Shown piece after piece: positions 42,421-51,693 of a stretch of DNA of 64,000 nucleotides. How positions within the stretch are numbered: the first letter of the stretch is position 1; the number at the start of each line of letters is the position of its first letter. Position numbers and translations under genes: made by a program. The notes beneath the pieces were generated by a model that saw only the letters and a list, made by a program, of their open reading frames with translations, was not told the DNA's origin and searched no databases. Source of the stretch: CAMDBL01 sp964498125 (GTDB lineage: Bacteria; Pseudomonadota; Alphaproteobacteria; Rhizobiales; Hyphomicrobiaceae); assembly GCA_964498125.1 (NCBI GenBank), contig CAZCGE010000068.1:1-64000 (forward strand). The letters are read 5' to 3'.

Positions 42421-42759
42421 ATGACCATGCGCTATCTGCTGCTGATCGGCTTTGCCGTGCTGATGACCGCCGGTCAGATGCTGTTCAAGGTTGCCGCCGA
42501 TAGCGCCGGCGATCGGCCCCTGCCGTACGCCCTGGTCAATGGCTGGCTGCTTGCCGCCGTTGGCCTCTATGCCGGGGCGACCGTGCTCTGGTTCGCCATC
42601 TTGCGCGCCACGCCATTATCCGTCGCCTACCCTTTTGCGGCGCTGAGCTTCATTCTGGTGCCGGTCGGGGCCTGGGCGCTGTTCGGCGAGCCCTTGAGCC
42701 TGCGGTATGGCGCCGGCCTGATGCTGATCATCCTCGGCATCCTTCTGACCACGCGCTGA
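42421..42759 (+). CDS. SMR/EamA-like four-helix membrane transporter
   Basis: 112 residues from ATG 42421 (alternatives 42418 and 42427). Four hydrophobic segments: LLLIGFAVLMTAGQMLFKVA, LVNGWLLAAVGLYAGATVLW, LSVAYPFAALSFILVPVGAW and GAGLMLIILGILL. PLSVAYPFAAL and the final GAGLMLIILG match the EamA/ArnE-type subgroup of small multidrug-resistance-like proteins more than classic EmrE. The substrate is unknown. It lies 76 nt downstream of gntK on the same strand. Confidence 0.82.
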   Translation: MTMRYLLLIGFAVLMTAGQMLFKVAADSAGDRPLPYALVNGWLLAAVGLYAGATVLWFAILRATPLSVAYPFAALSFILVPVGAWALFGEPLSLRYGAGLMLIILGILLTTR

Positions 42760-42930
42760 ATGCCGAAGCCGCCCCGGTGCCCGCCGCATGTGGAGACATG
42801 GAGTCAGACCTCTTTTGGCGTTGTCTCGAGCCGCGCCAGACTTGATCATCAGAGCGTGACTTGACCATCATTGCGCCGTCGCAGCGGTGCTATGCTACGT
42901 TGCCATGTCAGCGCATCACGACGTGAACCA

Positions 42931-43323
42931 ATGATACCGGCACCGACCCGCTATGTGACGATCGAAGGCACGACCGTGATGGTGGCGCCGGCGTCGGCCA
43001 ATGAGGCGAAGGCTGCCATCAAGGAGCTGCGCCACAAGAAGAAGGAGTTGACCTGGCTCAGGCGCACGCTGGTGAGGCAGCGCAAGGCGGCGGAGGCGAG
43101 AAAGGACCGCGCCAGCCGCGCCAAGACACGCAAGAGGGGGCTTGCCGCCCGCCTGCGCGCGGCGCTCGACGTGATCACGGCGGTGCCGCGCCTGTTCTCG
43201 CGCACGGCGGCCAACGTCGACATCGGCAAGCTGGAGCGCGAGATCCAGGGCATCGACGAGACCATGCACAACATCGACAGCGCCATGATCCAGGTGCAGG
43301 GCAAACTGCTGCATATGACCTGA
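42931..43323 (+). CDS. Small basic coiled-coil protein, function unknown
   Basis: 130 residues from ATG 42931. After a short beta-like start (YVTIEGTTVMVAP) comes a very basic helical stretch at about 25-75 (ELRHKKKELTWLRRTLVRQR) and a second helix near the C-terminus (LEREIQGIDETMHNIDSAMI). No signal peptide. It may bind nucleic acid or form a coiled coil; I do not recognise the family. Confidence 0.6.
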   Translation: MIPAPTRYVTIEGTTVMVAPASANEAKAAIKELRHKKKELTWLRRTLVRQRKAAEARKDRASRAKTRKRGLAARLRAALDVITAVPRLFSRTAANVDIGKLEREIQGIDETMHNIDSAMIQVQGKLLHMT

Positions 43324-43419
43324 GTGGGCCGTGCACTGCCATGGATATTGGCTCGCTCGAATTGACTTGACGGCTGCGTCTCCGGTTGCAAGTTCGCAGA
43401 GTGGCCGTTTGACATTTGC

Positions 43420-44235
43420 ATGGAGGCGCCGCTGCTGCCGGAACACCGCGAGTTCGATGCACGTCGCTGGCGCGATGCCTATGGAGCATTGTTCGCTGCG
43501 GGCATTGCCGTGTCCGTGGTGGTGCATGTCGTCCTGACCGCTGCCGCCCTGCAGCAGTTCGCCTCGGTCGGGGCCGTTGGTGGAGGCGGCGCCATGCGCG
43601 ATGCCATAGGCGTCGACATCGTCGCCGCCGCCGTGCTCGACAGGCGTGAGACGCCGGCGCCGATCGAGACCAGCGCCGCGCCGGCCCGGACGGTCGCCGA
43701 CGTCGACGGCGCGATGGCAGAGCCGCGGCAGGCCGCCATGTCCCCGTCGCAGCCGGCGCCGGTCGCGCCCGCGGAGGCTGTTCAGGACTCCATGCAGCCG
43801 GCGATGCACCCTGCGCACGATCCGGTTCGGGCCGAGCCCGCGCCGACGCCACGGCAGACAGAGCAGCCGATACCGCAGTCGCCGGCCCCGCCTGTGGGCG
43901 GGGTTGCCTCGCGCGGCGCCGATGGTCTGGCCGACGCCAGCGCCAAGGCGGCTGCCAGCCCCGGCGCGGTGCAGCGGTATTCCATCGCCATCAGCCAGGC
44001 GCTCGAGCGGGCCAAGCTGTCACAAGCGCCACCGGCTCGGCGCGGCCGTGTCATCGTCACCTTTGCCCTGACGCCGGAGGGCGACCTGGCCGCGGTGCAC
44101 ATCGCCGAGGCGAGCGGAGATGTGCTGGTCGACGCGGCGGCCTTGCGATTGTTCCGGCGGGCCACATTTCCCGCGCCGCCGCCCGGCGCGTTGCGCAGTG
44201 ATCTGACCTACACGGTGCCGATCGAGTTTCGCTGA
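43420..44235 (+). CDS. TonB-like energy-transducing protein
   Basis: 271 residues. One transmembrane helix near residues 27-47 (GIAVSVVVHVVLTAAALQQF), a Pro/Ala-rich periplasmic spacer (about 75-170) and a C-terminal TonB domain (about 185-270: RGRVIVTFALTPEGDLAAVH, then ALRLFRRATFPAPPP). TonB proteins pass proton-motive energy to outer-membrane receptors. No ExbB, ExbD or receptor gene is adjacent, so its partners must lie elsewhere. Confidence 0.85.
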   Translation: MEAPLLPEHREFDARRWRDAYGALFAAGIAVSVVVHVVLTAAALQQFASVGAVGGGGAMRDAIGVDIVAAAVLDRRETPAPIETSAAPARTVADVDGAMAEPRQAAMSPSQPAPVAPAEAVQDSMQPAMHPAHDPVRAEPAPTPRQTEQPIPQSPAPPVGGVASRGADGLADASAKAAASPGAVQRYSIAISQALERAKLSQAPPARRGRVIVTFALTPEGDLAAVHIAEASGDVLVDAAALRLFRRATFPAPPPGALRSDLTYTVPIEFR

Positions 44236-44323
44236 CGTGTTTATCGGGTGGGCCAAGTGCAACCGTTCCTCCCGCGCCGCCGCCGGCAAGCCCGGCAGGG
44301 GCCCCGCGAGCCGCGGCTTGGGC

Positions 44324-44842
44324 TCAGTTGAGCGAGCTCGGCGTGGTGAAAAAGCGCAGCCGCCCTGTCGAGGCACGGACCTCGCGCCAGGCGCTGGCCT
44401 CGAACGTCAGCACCGCCAGCGTCGCCGTCGGAAAGCCTTTTGCCAGCGTACCGATCAGTTTGCGATTGCCCGAGCCGATCAGCTCGAGGGCAACGGCGTG
44501 CAGGCCCGGATTGTGGCCGAGCAGCTGAACGTGCCGCGCGCTGGCCTTGACGGCGTGCAGGCGCGACAGCAGCAGCACGGGCGGCGCAAGATAAAGCTCG
44601 TCGTCGAATTGCGTTTGCGGCGGCGGCCCACCCCATTCGTTCAGGATCAGCACGAACGTTGCCCGTGCGCGCACCGCACTCGAGCACAGGACCAGGTCGG
44701 GCTTCAGGTCGTGCTCGGCCATGAAGGCGCCGATCCTGGTCGCGTCCTTGACGCCACGCTTGGCGAGCGGGCGCTCGTGGTCCTCGAGCCGGGGATCGTC
44801 CCAGCTCGACTTGCCGTGGCGCATGAGGGAGAGGGTGAGCAT
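44324..44842 (-). CDS. sixA: SixA-type histidine phosphatase
   Basis: 172 residues from ATG 44842, preceded by GAGGGAGAGGGTGAGC-type context. The phosphohistidine motif is LMRHGKSSWDD at the N-terminus; ERPLAKRGVKDATRIG, CSSAVRARATF (Arg) and LLGHNPGLH (second His) complete the active site. SixA removes phosphate from histidine phosphotransfer proteins; related proteins act on other substrates. It is convergent with the TonB-like gene. Confidence 0.9.
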   Translation of the reverse strand: MLTLSLMRHGKSSWDDPRLEDHERPLAKRGVKDATRIGAFMAEHDLKPDLVLCSSAVRARATFVLILNEWGGPPPQTQFDDELYLAPPVLLLSRLHAVKASARHVQLLGHNPGLHAVALELIGSGNRKLIGTLAKGFPTATLAVLTFEASAWREVRASTGRLRFFTTPSSLN

Positions 44843-44945
44843 GGTGGCCTGGCGGTTCTCCTGGACGCGCGCCATTGCGCCGGGGACAGAACGCGGCGGA
44901 CCGCGATGTGGAGATGACCCTCACGGATGGTGGCGGTGCGACCCC

Positions 44946-45368
44946 TCACATCCGGCCCGGCAATCCCGTAAAGCCGGCAATGGCCTGCAACCCCTCGGCC
45001 TCGTGCTCGGGGAAGTCGATGTGGATGTGGTTGCCGTCGGGGTCGTAGACGTTGACCTGCACGATACGCGCATCCGGCACGGCGTTCAGCTCGTACTCGA
45101 CACCGTCGGCCTTGCAGCGCTCGATGCAGGATTTGAGGCCATTGGCGGAGAAGGCGAAGTGTTCGAGCCGCAGCCCTTCCGGCTGGTCCTTGTCGACTTC
45201 GACCAGGTGCACGGTCGGCTTGTTGTCGCCGGAGTACATCCAGGCGCCGCCGAACGGGAAATTGGGCCGCCACCCGCTGCGCATGCCCAGCACCTTCTCG
45301 TACCAGGCGATCATCTTGGCGAGCTTGGCGGTGCGCACGTTGACGTGCTCGAGCGAACCGATATTCAT
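44946..45368 (-). CDS. VOC (glyoxalase/bleomycin-resistance) family protein
   Basis: 140 residues with one vicinal-oxygen-chelate module pair. SLEHVNVRTAKLAKMIAWYE (His), HLVEVDKDQPEGLRLEHFAF (His) and VYDPDGNHIHIDFPEHE (Glu/His) are the metal-site regions. Substrate unknown. ATG 45368 is preceded by AAGGACATGTCCC-like sequence with weak SD. Confidence 0.85.
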   Translation of the reverse strand: MNIGSLEHVNVRTAKLAKMIAWYEKVLGMRSGWRPNFPFGGAWMYSGDNKPTVHLVEVDKDQPEGLRLEHFAFSANGLKSCIERCKADGVEYELNAVPDARIVQVNVYDPDGNHIHIDFPEHEAEGLQAIAGFTGLPGRM

Positions 45369-45480
45369 GGGACATGTCCTTGCGGCGGTTTGATTTTACC
45401 TCCTTATCGGGCATTCCGGGCCACTTGTCAGCAGGTTTGGCGGCAGACCTGGCGCGCGCGGCTGTTTGGGCCGGCCCGGC

Positions 45481-47313
45481 TTACACGATGACGAAATCGG
45501 CGAAGGTCAGCACCAGTCCGGGGGTGAGGGTGGCGAACCGGATCTGCGCCGTCGCGCCGGTGCCATCGGCGTCGTAGAACAGCGCGCCCGAGGCGGCTTG
45601 GTAGATGATGCGGTCGGAGGTATCCAGTGCGGCCGCGGACCGTTGGAATGCGCCAGAATCGAGTGGGCCGATCGCACCGGCCTGGGTGAAAATCGCGTGC
45701 GCCACCCTGATTGTGTCATCGGCAACGGAGTAATCGCGGATGACGTCGACGTTGCTCGTTGCATTCAGCGCGGTACTGAACACAAAAAAGTCGGCCCCGG
45801 CTCCACCCCAGAGCTGATCGTTGCCCTGGCCTCCGCCCAGTGTGTCGTTGCCGCCCTGGCCGCTGAGAACGTCGTTGCCGCCGTTGCCGTTGAGGCGATC
45901 CGAGCCGCCGCCGCCCCACAGCGTGTTGCCCGCGAAGTTACCGGTGAGGGTGTCGGCATAGGCCCCGCCGAGCAGATTCTCGAATCTGGCGAGCGTATCC
46001 GCGCCAGCACCGCCGGTGGCCTGGGCCGTACCAATCGCAAGCGAGAGAGTAACGCCCGCCGCCGCGCCGGCATAGCTCGCCGTGTCGACCCCGCCCCCGC
46101 CATCGAGACTGTCATTGCCGCCGCCGCCGAGCAAAATATTGGCCGCGGCATTGCCGATCAGCGTGTCGGCATAGGCACTGCCGATCAGATTCTCGAGCCC
46201 GGCGAGGGTGTCCGACCCGGCGCCACCAGTGGCCTGAGCAACGGTGATCGCCAGCGAGACTGTGACGCCCGCGGCGGCATTGGCATAATTGGCGGCGTCG
46301 ATACCACCTTGACCATTGAGACTGTCGTTGCCGCCGCCGCCGGTCAGCACATTGGCGCCATCGTTGCCGACGAGGATGTCATTGCCCTTGCCGCCCTTGG
46401 CATTCTCGATGACGGCGCCGAAGGCGATGGCGACGTTATTGGTCAATGCGCCGATCGAGGAATAATGCCCGGCATTGAGATCGATTTTCACGGCGCCGGT
46501 CTGATTGGCCGCGTCGATGGCGTCGATGCCGCCGGCGTCCCAGATGGTGAGGATGATCGAGCCGTGGTCGGCAAGCGTGTAGACGTGACCGGGGCTCGCG
46601 CCAAAATAGACCGTGTTGCCGGCTCGCGTGCTCATGTTGGCGCCGTAGAGGCTCTGCAACGCCTGGATGTCGTAGAGCATCGGCGTCACCGGCCAGACGG
46701 TGGCCGAGGCCGGATGCGGGTCGTACGACATCACCGTGTACTGATTTGTGTCGAGGCTGGCATTGAGCAACGGCACGTTGTCGAAGGGATGCACCAGACC
46801 CAGGGCATGGCCGAGTTCGTGCAGAATGGTCGCCCAGCCTTCGTCGCCCAGCGTCGGGTGCTTGATGATCGCCATGCTGTTGTTGAGCCAGACATCGCCC
46901 CACACATCTGGCCAGCCGAGATAACCCGGCAGCTAGGCGAAGCCGAACAGCCCAGTATCCCATGAGGTGAGGGCGCCGAACGTGATGTCGCCGATGCCCG
47001 ACCCGGCCGGGACCAGGTTGATATTGGCCACCTCGTTGTAGGCGGCGATGGCCTGGAGGATCAGGGTCTGCTGCGACGGGTTGGGAAGCACGCTGGCGCC
47101 GGCGGCAATCAAATCGTCGCCGACCCAATAGTAGGCTCCCCCGAGCGCCGGCTCATAATAGCCTGGCACCGTGCTCAGGAACGAGTACGTGATCTGGCTG
47201 CTGCCGGTATGCCAGACCGGGTAGCCATCGAGCAGCGTCATGTAGTTGGTCGGATCGAGCGGATTGGTGCTGGGCATCACGATCTTGGCGCAGGCGCAGG
47301 CGCAATTCGCCAC
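45481..47313 (-). pseudogene. Serralysin-like RTX metalloprotease gene interrupted by one in-frame TAG
   Basis: One reading frame runs 47313 to 45481 with a single TAG at 46933-46935. The upstream 126 codons (MPSTNPLDPTNYMTLLDGYP, then AAYNEVANINLVPAG) are the start of an M10 peptidase; just after the TAG the frame gives LPGYLGWPDVWGDVWLNN, the zinc site HELGHALGLVHP and the Met-turn YTVMSY. Then come two homologous RTX segments with GGGGNDSLDGG-type calcium-binding repeats and a C-terminus like that of type I-secreted proteins. Full length would be about 610 residues. The downstream part alone starts at ATG 46905 (474 codons) but would lack the N-terminal half of the catalytic domain. No type I exporter is nearby. 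Confidence 0.8.
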
Positions 47314-47359
47314 ACCGAGCGATAGATGATTCGCCTGCCATCAGCCAGCGGGCGGCGAG

Positions 47360-47866
47360 CTAATTGCCGCCCTTACTAATCGGCTCCTGGTAGGTCAGCC
47401 CCATGTCCCAGGGGAAATAGATCCAGGTGTCCTGGCTGACTTCAGTGATGTAGGTGTCGATCGTCGGCACACCCTGCGGTTTGGCGTAGACCGTGGCGAA
47501 GTGCGCATTCGGCAGCAGTTCGCGCACGACTCGGGCCGTCTTGCCGGTGTCCGTCAGGTCATCGATGACCAGCACGCCCTTGCCGCGACCATCACCGACC
47601 GCCTTGATCGATGGCGATACGTCCTTGAGGATGCGTAGCTCGCCCTGATTGGCATAGTCGTGGTAGCTGGCGACGCACACGGTCTCGATCAGCCGGAGTT
47701 CCAGTTCGCGCGCGACAATCGCCGCCGGCACCAGCCCGCCGCGTGTGATGCAGACAATGGCCTCGAAGGGGCCCTTGTCGGCAAGGCGCCAGGCCAACGC
47801 CCGCGCATCGCGATGGAACTGGTCCCAGGAAACCGGGAACGCTTTTCTCCAGACCGACTCTGTCAT
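47360..47866 (-). CDS. gpt: Xanthine (guanine) phosphoribosyltransferase
   Basis: 168 residues from ATG 47866; an ATG three codons upstream is possible. The PRPP-binding motif is VLVIDDLTDTGKTARVVREL, preceded by ITRGGLVPAAIVARELELRL and CVASYHDY. WIYFPWDMG near the end is the purine-binding loop of Gpt-type enzymes. It salvages xanthine and guanine to XMP and GMP. The protein is slightly longer than E. coli Gpt. It lies downstream of a tandem 15-nt repeat. Confidence 0.93.
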   Translation of the reverse strand: MTESVWRKAFPVSWDQFHRDARALAWRLADKGPFEAIVCITRGGLVPAAIVARELELRLIETVCVASYHDYANQGELRILKDVSPSIKAVGDGRGKGVLVIDDLTDTGKTARVVRELLPNAHFATVYAKPQGVPTIDTYITEVSQDTWIYFPWDMGLTYQEPISKGGN

Positions 47867-47878
47867 CTGACACATGCC

Positions 47879-47925
47879 CCCTGAACTTGGCCGCCCTGAG
47901 CTTGGCCGCCCTGAATTTGGCTGGC
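47879..47925. repeat. Tandem 15-nt repeat upstream of gpt
   Basis: Three units close to CTGAACTTGGCCGCC, CTGAGCTTGGCCGCC and CTGAATTTGGCTGGC lie just before the gpt start, in the presumed 5' untranslated region. The unit length equals that of the gntK repeat but the sequence differs. Confidence 0.7.
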
Positions 47926-48074
47926 CTTATACAGCGCGCGGCGCGTGGGCGCATCTCCGCGGTGGCGCCGCAGGCAAGAATTCCAGCCACAAAGACAGCG
48001 GATCAGCGCTCGGCGGCTGCGCCCCGTGGCCAGGCGGTTCGCGACCCCTGCGCCGATCAAGCCGATCGGTTGGC

Positions 48075-49091
48075 TCAGCCAACGATCGGCTTGCGGCCAA
48101 ACGGTGGATGGCGGCTCCAGATCAGGCCCGGTGTGGCCGGATGGCCTTTGGCCACCAGGCTGTCGACCAGCGTCTCGTCCTCGGCGGTGAAAGTGTGTTT
48201 GAGGGCGCCAAGGTAGGCGTTCCACTGCTCCAGCGTGCGTGGTCCAGCGATGACACTCGACACGGTGCGGTTGTTGAGCACCCACCGCACCGCGAAATCG
48301 ATCGGTGTCATGCCCCGCTTCTCGCAATGGGCGCGCAGGGCCTCGACCACCTGGTAGACCTGCGGGCTGAGATCGCGCGTCAGCAGGCTCTGGTCGCCGC
48401 GCGCGCCACGGCTGCCGGCTGGGGGTTCGCCGCCCTGCCGGTATTTCCCCGAAAGGGCGCCGCGCGCCAGCGGCGAGAACGGCGCGACGCCGATGCCGTA
48501 ATTGGCGCAGGCCGGCAGGTAGTCGTTTTCGGCCATGCGCATGACGATGTTGTACATCGGCTGGGCGATGACGGGGCGCGGCGTGCCGGTCTGCTCGCAC
48601 AGCCGGATGATCTCGCCGATCTCCCAGCCATAATGATTGGAGAAGCCCCAGTAGCTCGCCTTGCCGCTGGCGATGATGTCGCGCATCGCCTCGATGCTCT
48701 CGATCAGCGGCGTGTCGCGGTCGCGGTGATGCATGTAGTAGATGTCGACATAGTCGGTCCGCAGGCGCTCGAGGCTCATGTCGATGGCTTGCAGCATCCA
48801 GCGGCGGGACAGCCCCTGCTTGCGGTGCGGCGGGCCGTCTTGCTGGCCGACCTTGGTGGCGAGCACCCACTGGTCGCGATCCTTGGCGATCAGTTTGCCG
48901 AGCATGGTCTCGGCGGCGCCATTGGTATAGGCGTCGGCCGTATCGACGAAATTCACCTTGGCCTCGCGCGCGGAGTCGATCACGCGCTGCGCCGTCGTCT
49001 CGTCCATGCCGTCGCCGAAGTCCATCGTGCCGAGGCAGATGCGTGAGACCCTGAGCCCGCTGTTGCCAAGGTAGGCGTAGTCCATGGACAA
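48075..49091 (-). CDS. Aldo/keto reductase
   Basis: 338 residues. The catalytic set is visible: FVDTADAYTNGAAETMLGKL (Asp and Tyr), VLATKVG (Lys) and YMHHRD (His). LNNRTVSSVIAGPRTLEQWN is the NADP-binding end of the barrel. It resembles the YajO/Tas subgroup, which reduces varied aldehydes and ketones. Single gene; substrate unknown. Confidence 0.92.
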   Translation of the reverse strand: MSMDYAYLGNSGLRVSRICLGTMDFGDGMDETTAQRVIDSAREAKVNFVDTADAYTNGAAETMLGKLIAKDRDQWVLATKVGQQDGPPHRKQGLSRRWMLQAIDMSLERLRTDYVDIYYMHHRDRDTPLIESIEAMRDIIASGKASYWGFSNHYGWEIGEIIRLCEQTGTPRPVIAQPMYNIVMRMAENDYLPACANYGIGVAPFSPLARGALSGKYRQGGEPPAGSRGARGDQSLLTRDLSPQVYQVVEALRAHCEKRGMTPIDFAVRWVLNNRTVSSVIAGPRTLEQWNAYLGALKHTFTAEDETLVDSLVAKGHPATPGLIWSRHPPFGRKPIVG

Positions 49092-49202
49092 GTCCTTTCC
49101 GGCGCGGATGAAGAGCTGGGCGCCCGTGGCGGCAGCCCGGCTTGGCGCGGAGCATATCGATCGGCCCCTGGCTTGGCCAGCAGCCGCGTCACGTAGGTTG
49201 GG

Positions 49203-50111
49203 TCAAGCAAGCGCGGACGCGGCGCCAAGCGCGCGGGCGTGCGCGGCGATCTCGTCGATCGTCCAATCGGGCACCAGGATGCCGCCGATGATGGCGAGTG
49301 TGCCCACCCCCTTCAGCCACTCCGCCCGCACGTCTGTCTTGGCGCGGATGCGATGGATGCGCGCGCCGGTCCGTGCGCAGACCTCGTACACGCTCTCCGC
49401 GGCGCCGCCGCCGTCGTCGATCAGCAGCACGACATCGGCTTGCTTGGCCAGTTCGATGGCGGTCTTCTGGCGCGTGTGGGAGTCGGAGCACATCGTCTTG
49501 ACGACTTTGACAGGGCGCGGCAGGCGCTGCATCCGCGCGATCACCTCGGCGAATGTCACGGTGTTGCCGGTGACCTGGCCGACCAGCGCCAGCGGCCGCT
49601 CGGTGGTGGTCGGAATGTCGGCGATGTCGGCCGCCGTCTCGATCACGTGGCACTGCCGACCCTGTTCTTCCGCCAGTTGTTGCGCGGTGCGGCAGTGGTG
49701 GTTGTCGCGGTGCCCGACAATGGCAATGTCGAAGCCCTCGCCGGCCATCCGCTCGACCACCCGGTCGAGCTTGGCGATGAAGGGACACATCAAGTCATCG
49801 ACGAGGTCCACCCCGCGCGCCGCCAGTTCCGCCTTCTTGCGCGGCGGCAGGCCGTGAAAACCGAGCGCCAGCCGGTCGCCGGCGCCGAGCGTGTCGACGT
49901 CCTTCGCCACCGCAACGCCGGCCAGATGTGGATACTGGGCCAGCAGCTCGGGCTCCTGGCGCTCGATGCGGGCCAAGGTATCGAACTCTCCCGCCCCATT
50001 CTGGTGCGCGACATGCAAGGTCGCAGCCGTCCGCGCGGCCAGCTTGTCGAAGCCGCGGTAGGCGCGCGCGATGCCGATGCAGAAGCCGAAGCGTGCGGTC
50101 AGAATTTCCAT
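49203..50111 (-). CDS. IspH/LytB-like iron-sulfur protein with altered active-site motif
   Basis: 302 residues from ATG 50111. The three cluster cysteines of IspH are kept: FGFCIGIARA, DLMCPFIAKLDR and KTMCSDSHTRQKTA, and GFHGLPPRKKAELAARGVDL aligns with the conserved SAHGV segment. In place of the usual HPE motif with its catalytic Glu the sequence is VGHRDNHHCRTAQQ, and the Ser-x-Asn motif near the C-terminus is DDGGGAAESVYE. It is therefore probably a paralogue, not the housekeeping enzyme of isoprenoid synthesis. The small membrane protein gene (stop at 50182) lies immediately upstream on the same strand. Confidence 0.7.
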   Translation of the reverse strand: MEILTARFGFCIGIARAYRGFDKLAARTAATLHVAHQNGAGEFDTLARIERQEPELLAQYPHLAGVAVAKDVDTLGAGDRLALGFHGLPPRKKAELAARGVDLVDDLMCPFIAKLDRVVERMAGEGFDIAIVGHRDNHHCRTAQQLAEEQGRQCHVIETAADIADIPTTTERPLALVGQVTGNTVTFAEVIARMQRLPRPVKVVKTMCSDSHTRQKTAIELAKQADVVLLIDDGGGAAESVYEVCARTGARIHRIRAKTDVRAEWLKGVGTLAIIGGILVPDWTIDEIAAHARALGAASALA

Positions 50112-50181
50112 TCGGCTCGTCCAATCGTGAGCGGCACGGGTCGCCTGCGGCCGAGACACCGCGCGGCGTCCCATGGGCCTG

Positions 50182-50751
50182 TCAGCGGGCGGTCAGGCGC
50201 ACGGTGCGGGTGGCTGCCGCAGCCAACAGCATGCTGATGGCGATGCTGCCAAGCAGGATGAGCAGGGGAATCTGCAGTGAGCCGAGGATGATGCTGGTCT
50301 GTGCTGCTGGGCCGAACATCAGGGTCGTGGCGTAGTTGCCGAGCACATAGAGGCCGGCGTAGAGGCCCGCCAGCGCCGGCAGCCACCTGCCGAGCTGCAC
50401 CTGGCCGGCATCGCGCAACAGGTAGGCCGCCACGAAGCCCGCGACAATCCCCGCCACGCCGGTGCCGCCATGCTCGATATTGGCGGGGAAAACCAAGCTC
50501 AGCGACAGCGCGCGCGCGATGCCGATGATCGGGAACACGAGCCAATTGCCCGTCTTCATGAAACAGACGAGCGAGATGAGCGCGATCAGCGGCCCGAATA
50601 CGATCTGGGGCAAGCCAGGGAAGAGGATGCCGAGGCTGCGGAAAACGTCAGCAGGCAGCAGGCCGAAGGCCTTGAGAATGGGATTGATCGTGATCGCGAG
50701 CAAGAGCATCGCGACGAGCCAGACCATTTGATCCTTCTTGAACCCGAGCAT
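50182..50751 (-). CDS. Multipass membrane protein, function unknown
   Basis: 189 residues from ATG 50751 (the frame extends 11 residues further). About six hydrophobic segments, for example MVWLVAMLLLAITINPILKA, IVFGPLIALISLVCFM, GIVAGFVAAYLLRDAG and LLILLGSIAISMLLAAAA. No recognised motif. It lies 70 nt upstream of the IspH-like gene and is probably co-transcribed with it. Confidence 0.65.
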   Translation of the reverse strand: MLGFKKDQMVWLVAMLLLAITINPILKAFGLLPADVFRSLGILFPGLPQIVFGPLIALISLVCFMKTGNWLVFPIIGIARALSLSLVFPANIEHGGTGVAGIVAGFVAAYLLRDAGQVQLGRWLPALAGLYAGLYVLGNYATTLMFGPAAQTSIILGSLQIPLLILLGSIAISMLLAAAATRTVRLTAR

Positions 50752-51040
50752 GGTCCCGATCTCCCTATCGATGATGGCAGGCACGGCACACTGGCCGATC
50801 CGGCGGGCCGATGCCAGCTTAGGCCGAGCCCACGCGCGCCGGCAAGACGCCTTTGCATTCCGGCTGGGTCTCCGGGCACCACGGCCTCAGGCGACGCGGA
50901 ACAAGAAGTGCTCCACGAGCCCCGCCCTTCTCCCTCCCCACCGCCTTCCTGGAAACCGCGCCCGGAACGGCAGTGAGTGCTGCACGCACCCTTGCGGCGC
51001 GGTTGTCCGGGAACGCGGAGAGGGAGTTGGTTTTGAGCGA

Positions 51041-51217
51041 TCAAGTACGCGGAGGTTTGTCGGGTGGTTCGCTTTTGAATACAGCAAATACAATAGCGGC
51101 AACGGCGGCTCCAACCTGGACGACGGTCGCGGTGACGAAAGTCATGATGATGTGATCCTTCATCAGACGCTGATCTGGCGTGATGACCTTGAACGCGATG
51201 AAAGCCGTGTCGATCAA
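51041..51217 (-). CDS. Small single-helix membrane protein (58 residues), function unknown
   Basis: TTG start at 51217 with CAGGAG 8-13 nt upstream; TGA at 51041-51043. The sequence begins MIDTAFIAFKVITPDQRLMK and holds one hydrophobic segment (IIMTFVTATVVQVGAAVAAI, about residues 23-42, and on to VFAVF), then a charged PPDKPPRT tail. It follows the 60-residue gene by 21 nt on the same strand and looks like the third gene of a small-protein operon. Confidence 0.55.
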   Translation of the reverse strand: MIDTAFIAFKVITPDQRLMKDHIIMTFVTATVVQVGAAVAAIVFAVFKSEPPDKPPRT

Positions 51218-51238
51218 AATGAGAACTCCTGCGAAAAA

Positions 51239-51421
51239 TTATGTGCTTTTTAGAGACATCGAGAACAAGTCCAGCACTTGCGCGGCAACCTGCTCCTTGA
51301 GACCAGGGCGCTCCAAATGGATGCCCTCCTCCTTCGCACTGAGACGGATATCCGGCGGATCCAAGGGAGGAGGCCATTGGCCGCCCTCCTTGGTCCCAGT
51401 CTTGTCATCTTCCGTTGCCAT
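51239..51421 (-). CDS. Small charged protein (60 residues), function unknown
   Basis: ATG 51421 lies 4 nt after the stop of the RHH-like gene, so the two are almost certainly translated together. It begins MATEDDKTGTKEGGQWPPPL, is rich in Lys, Glu and Pro in its first half, and ends with a probable amphipathic helix (LKEQVAAQVLDLFSMSLKST). No family recognised. Confidence 0.6.
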   Translation of the reverse strand: MATEDDKTGTKEGGQWPPPLDPPDIRLSAKEEGIHLERPGLKEQVAAQVLDLFSMSLKST

Positions 51422-51425
51422 CAGC

Positions 51426-51671
51426 TCAAGCCCGAAGCGCGACGCTGGTTTCGCCCTGACCGGGCTTGTCGCCCTTGGCACGCAGTGTGACCGTGGCCAT
51501 CGGATCCTTCAACTTGCCAGACTTGTCTTTGACTTGCTCCACCGCAAGTTGCGTCAGGGCCAAAGCTTTGCGCAGCACAGAAGCAGTCGTCGCAGCCTTC
51601 AGATCCTTCTTGAGCTGCTCCAACAGTTCGATGGTCTCATCGTCGACGACGAATGACAATTGCTTGGACAT
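51426..51671 (-). CDS. Ribbon-helix-helix-like small protein (81 residues)
   Basis: ATG 51671 with GAAGGAGCGC just upstream. SKQLSFVVDDETIELLEQLK, then ATTASVLRKALALTQLAVEQ has the strand-helix-helix pattern of RHH DNA-binding proteins; the rest is a Gly/Lys-rich tail. First gene of a three-gene operon. A perfect palindrome and a hairpin lie upstream, consistent with autoregulation. RHH proteins are often antitoxins or plasmid-type repressors, but no recognised toxin is present. Confidence 0.65.
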   Translation of the reverse strand: MSKQLSFVVDDETIELLEQLKKDLKAATTASVLRKALALTQLAVEQVKDKSGKLKDPMATVTLRAKGDKPGQGETSVALRA

Positions 51672-51693
51672 GCGCTCCTTCTCCCCTTTGCTG

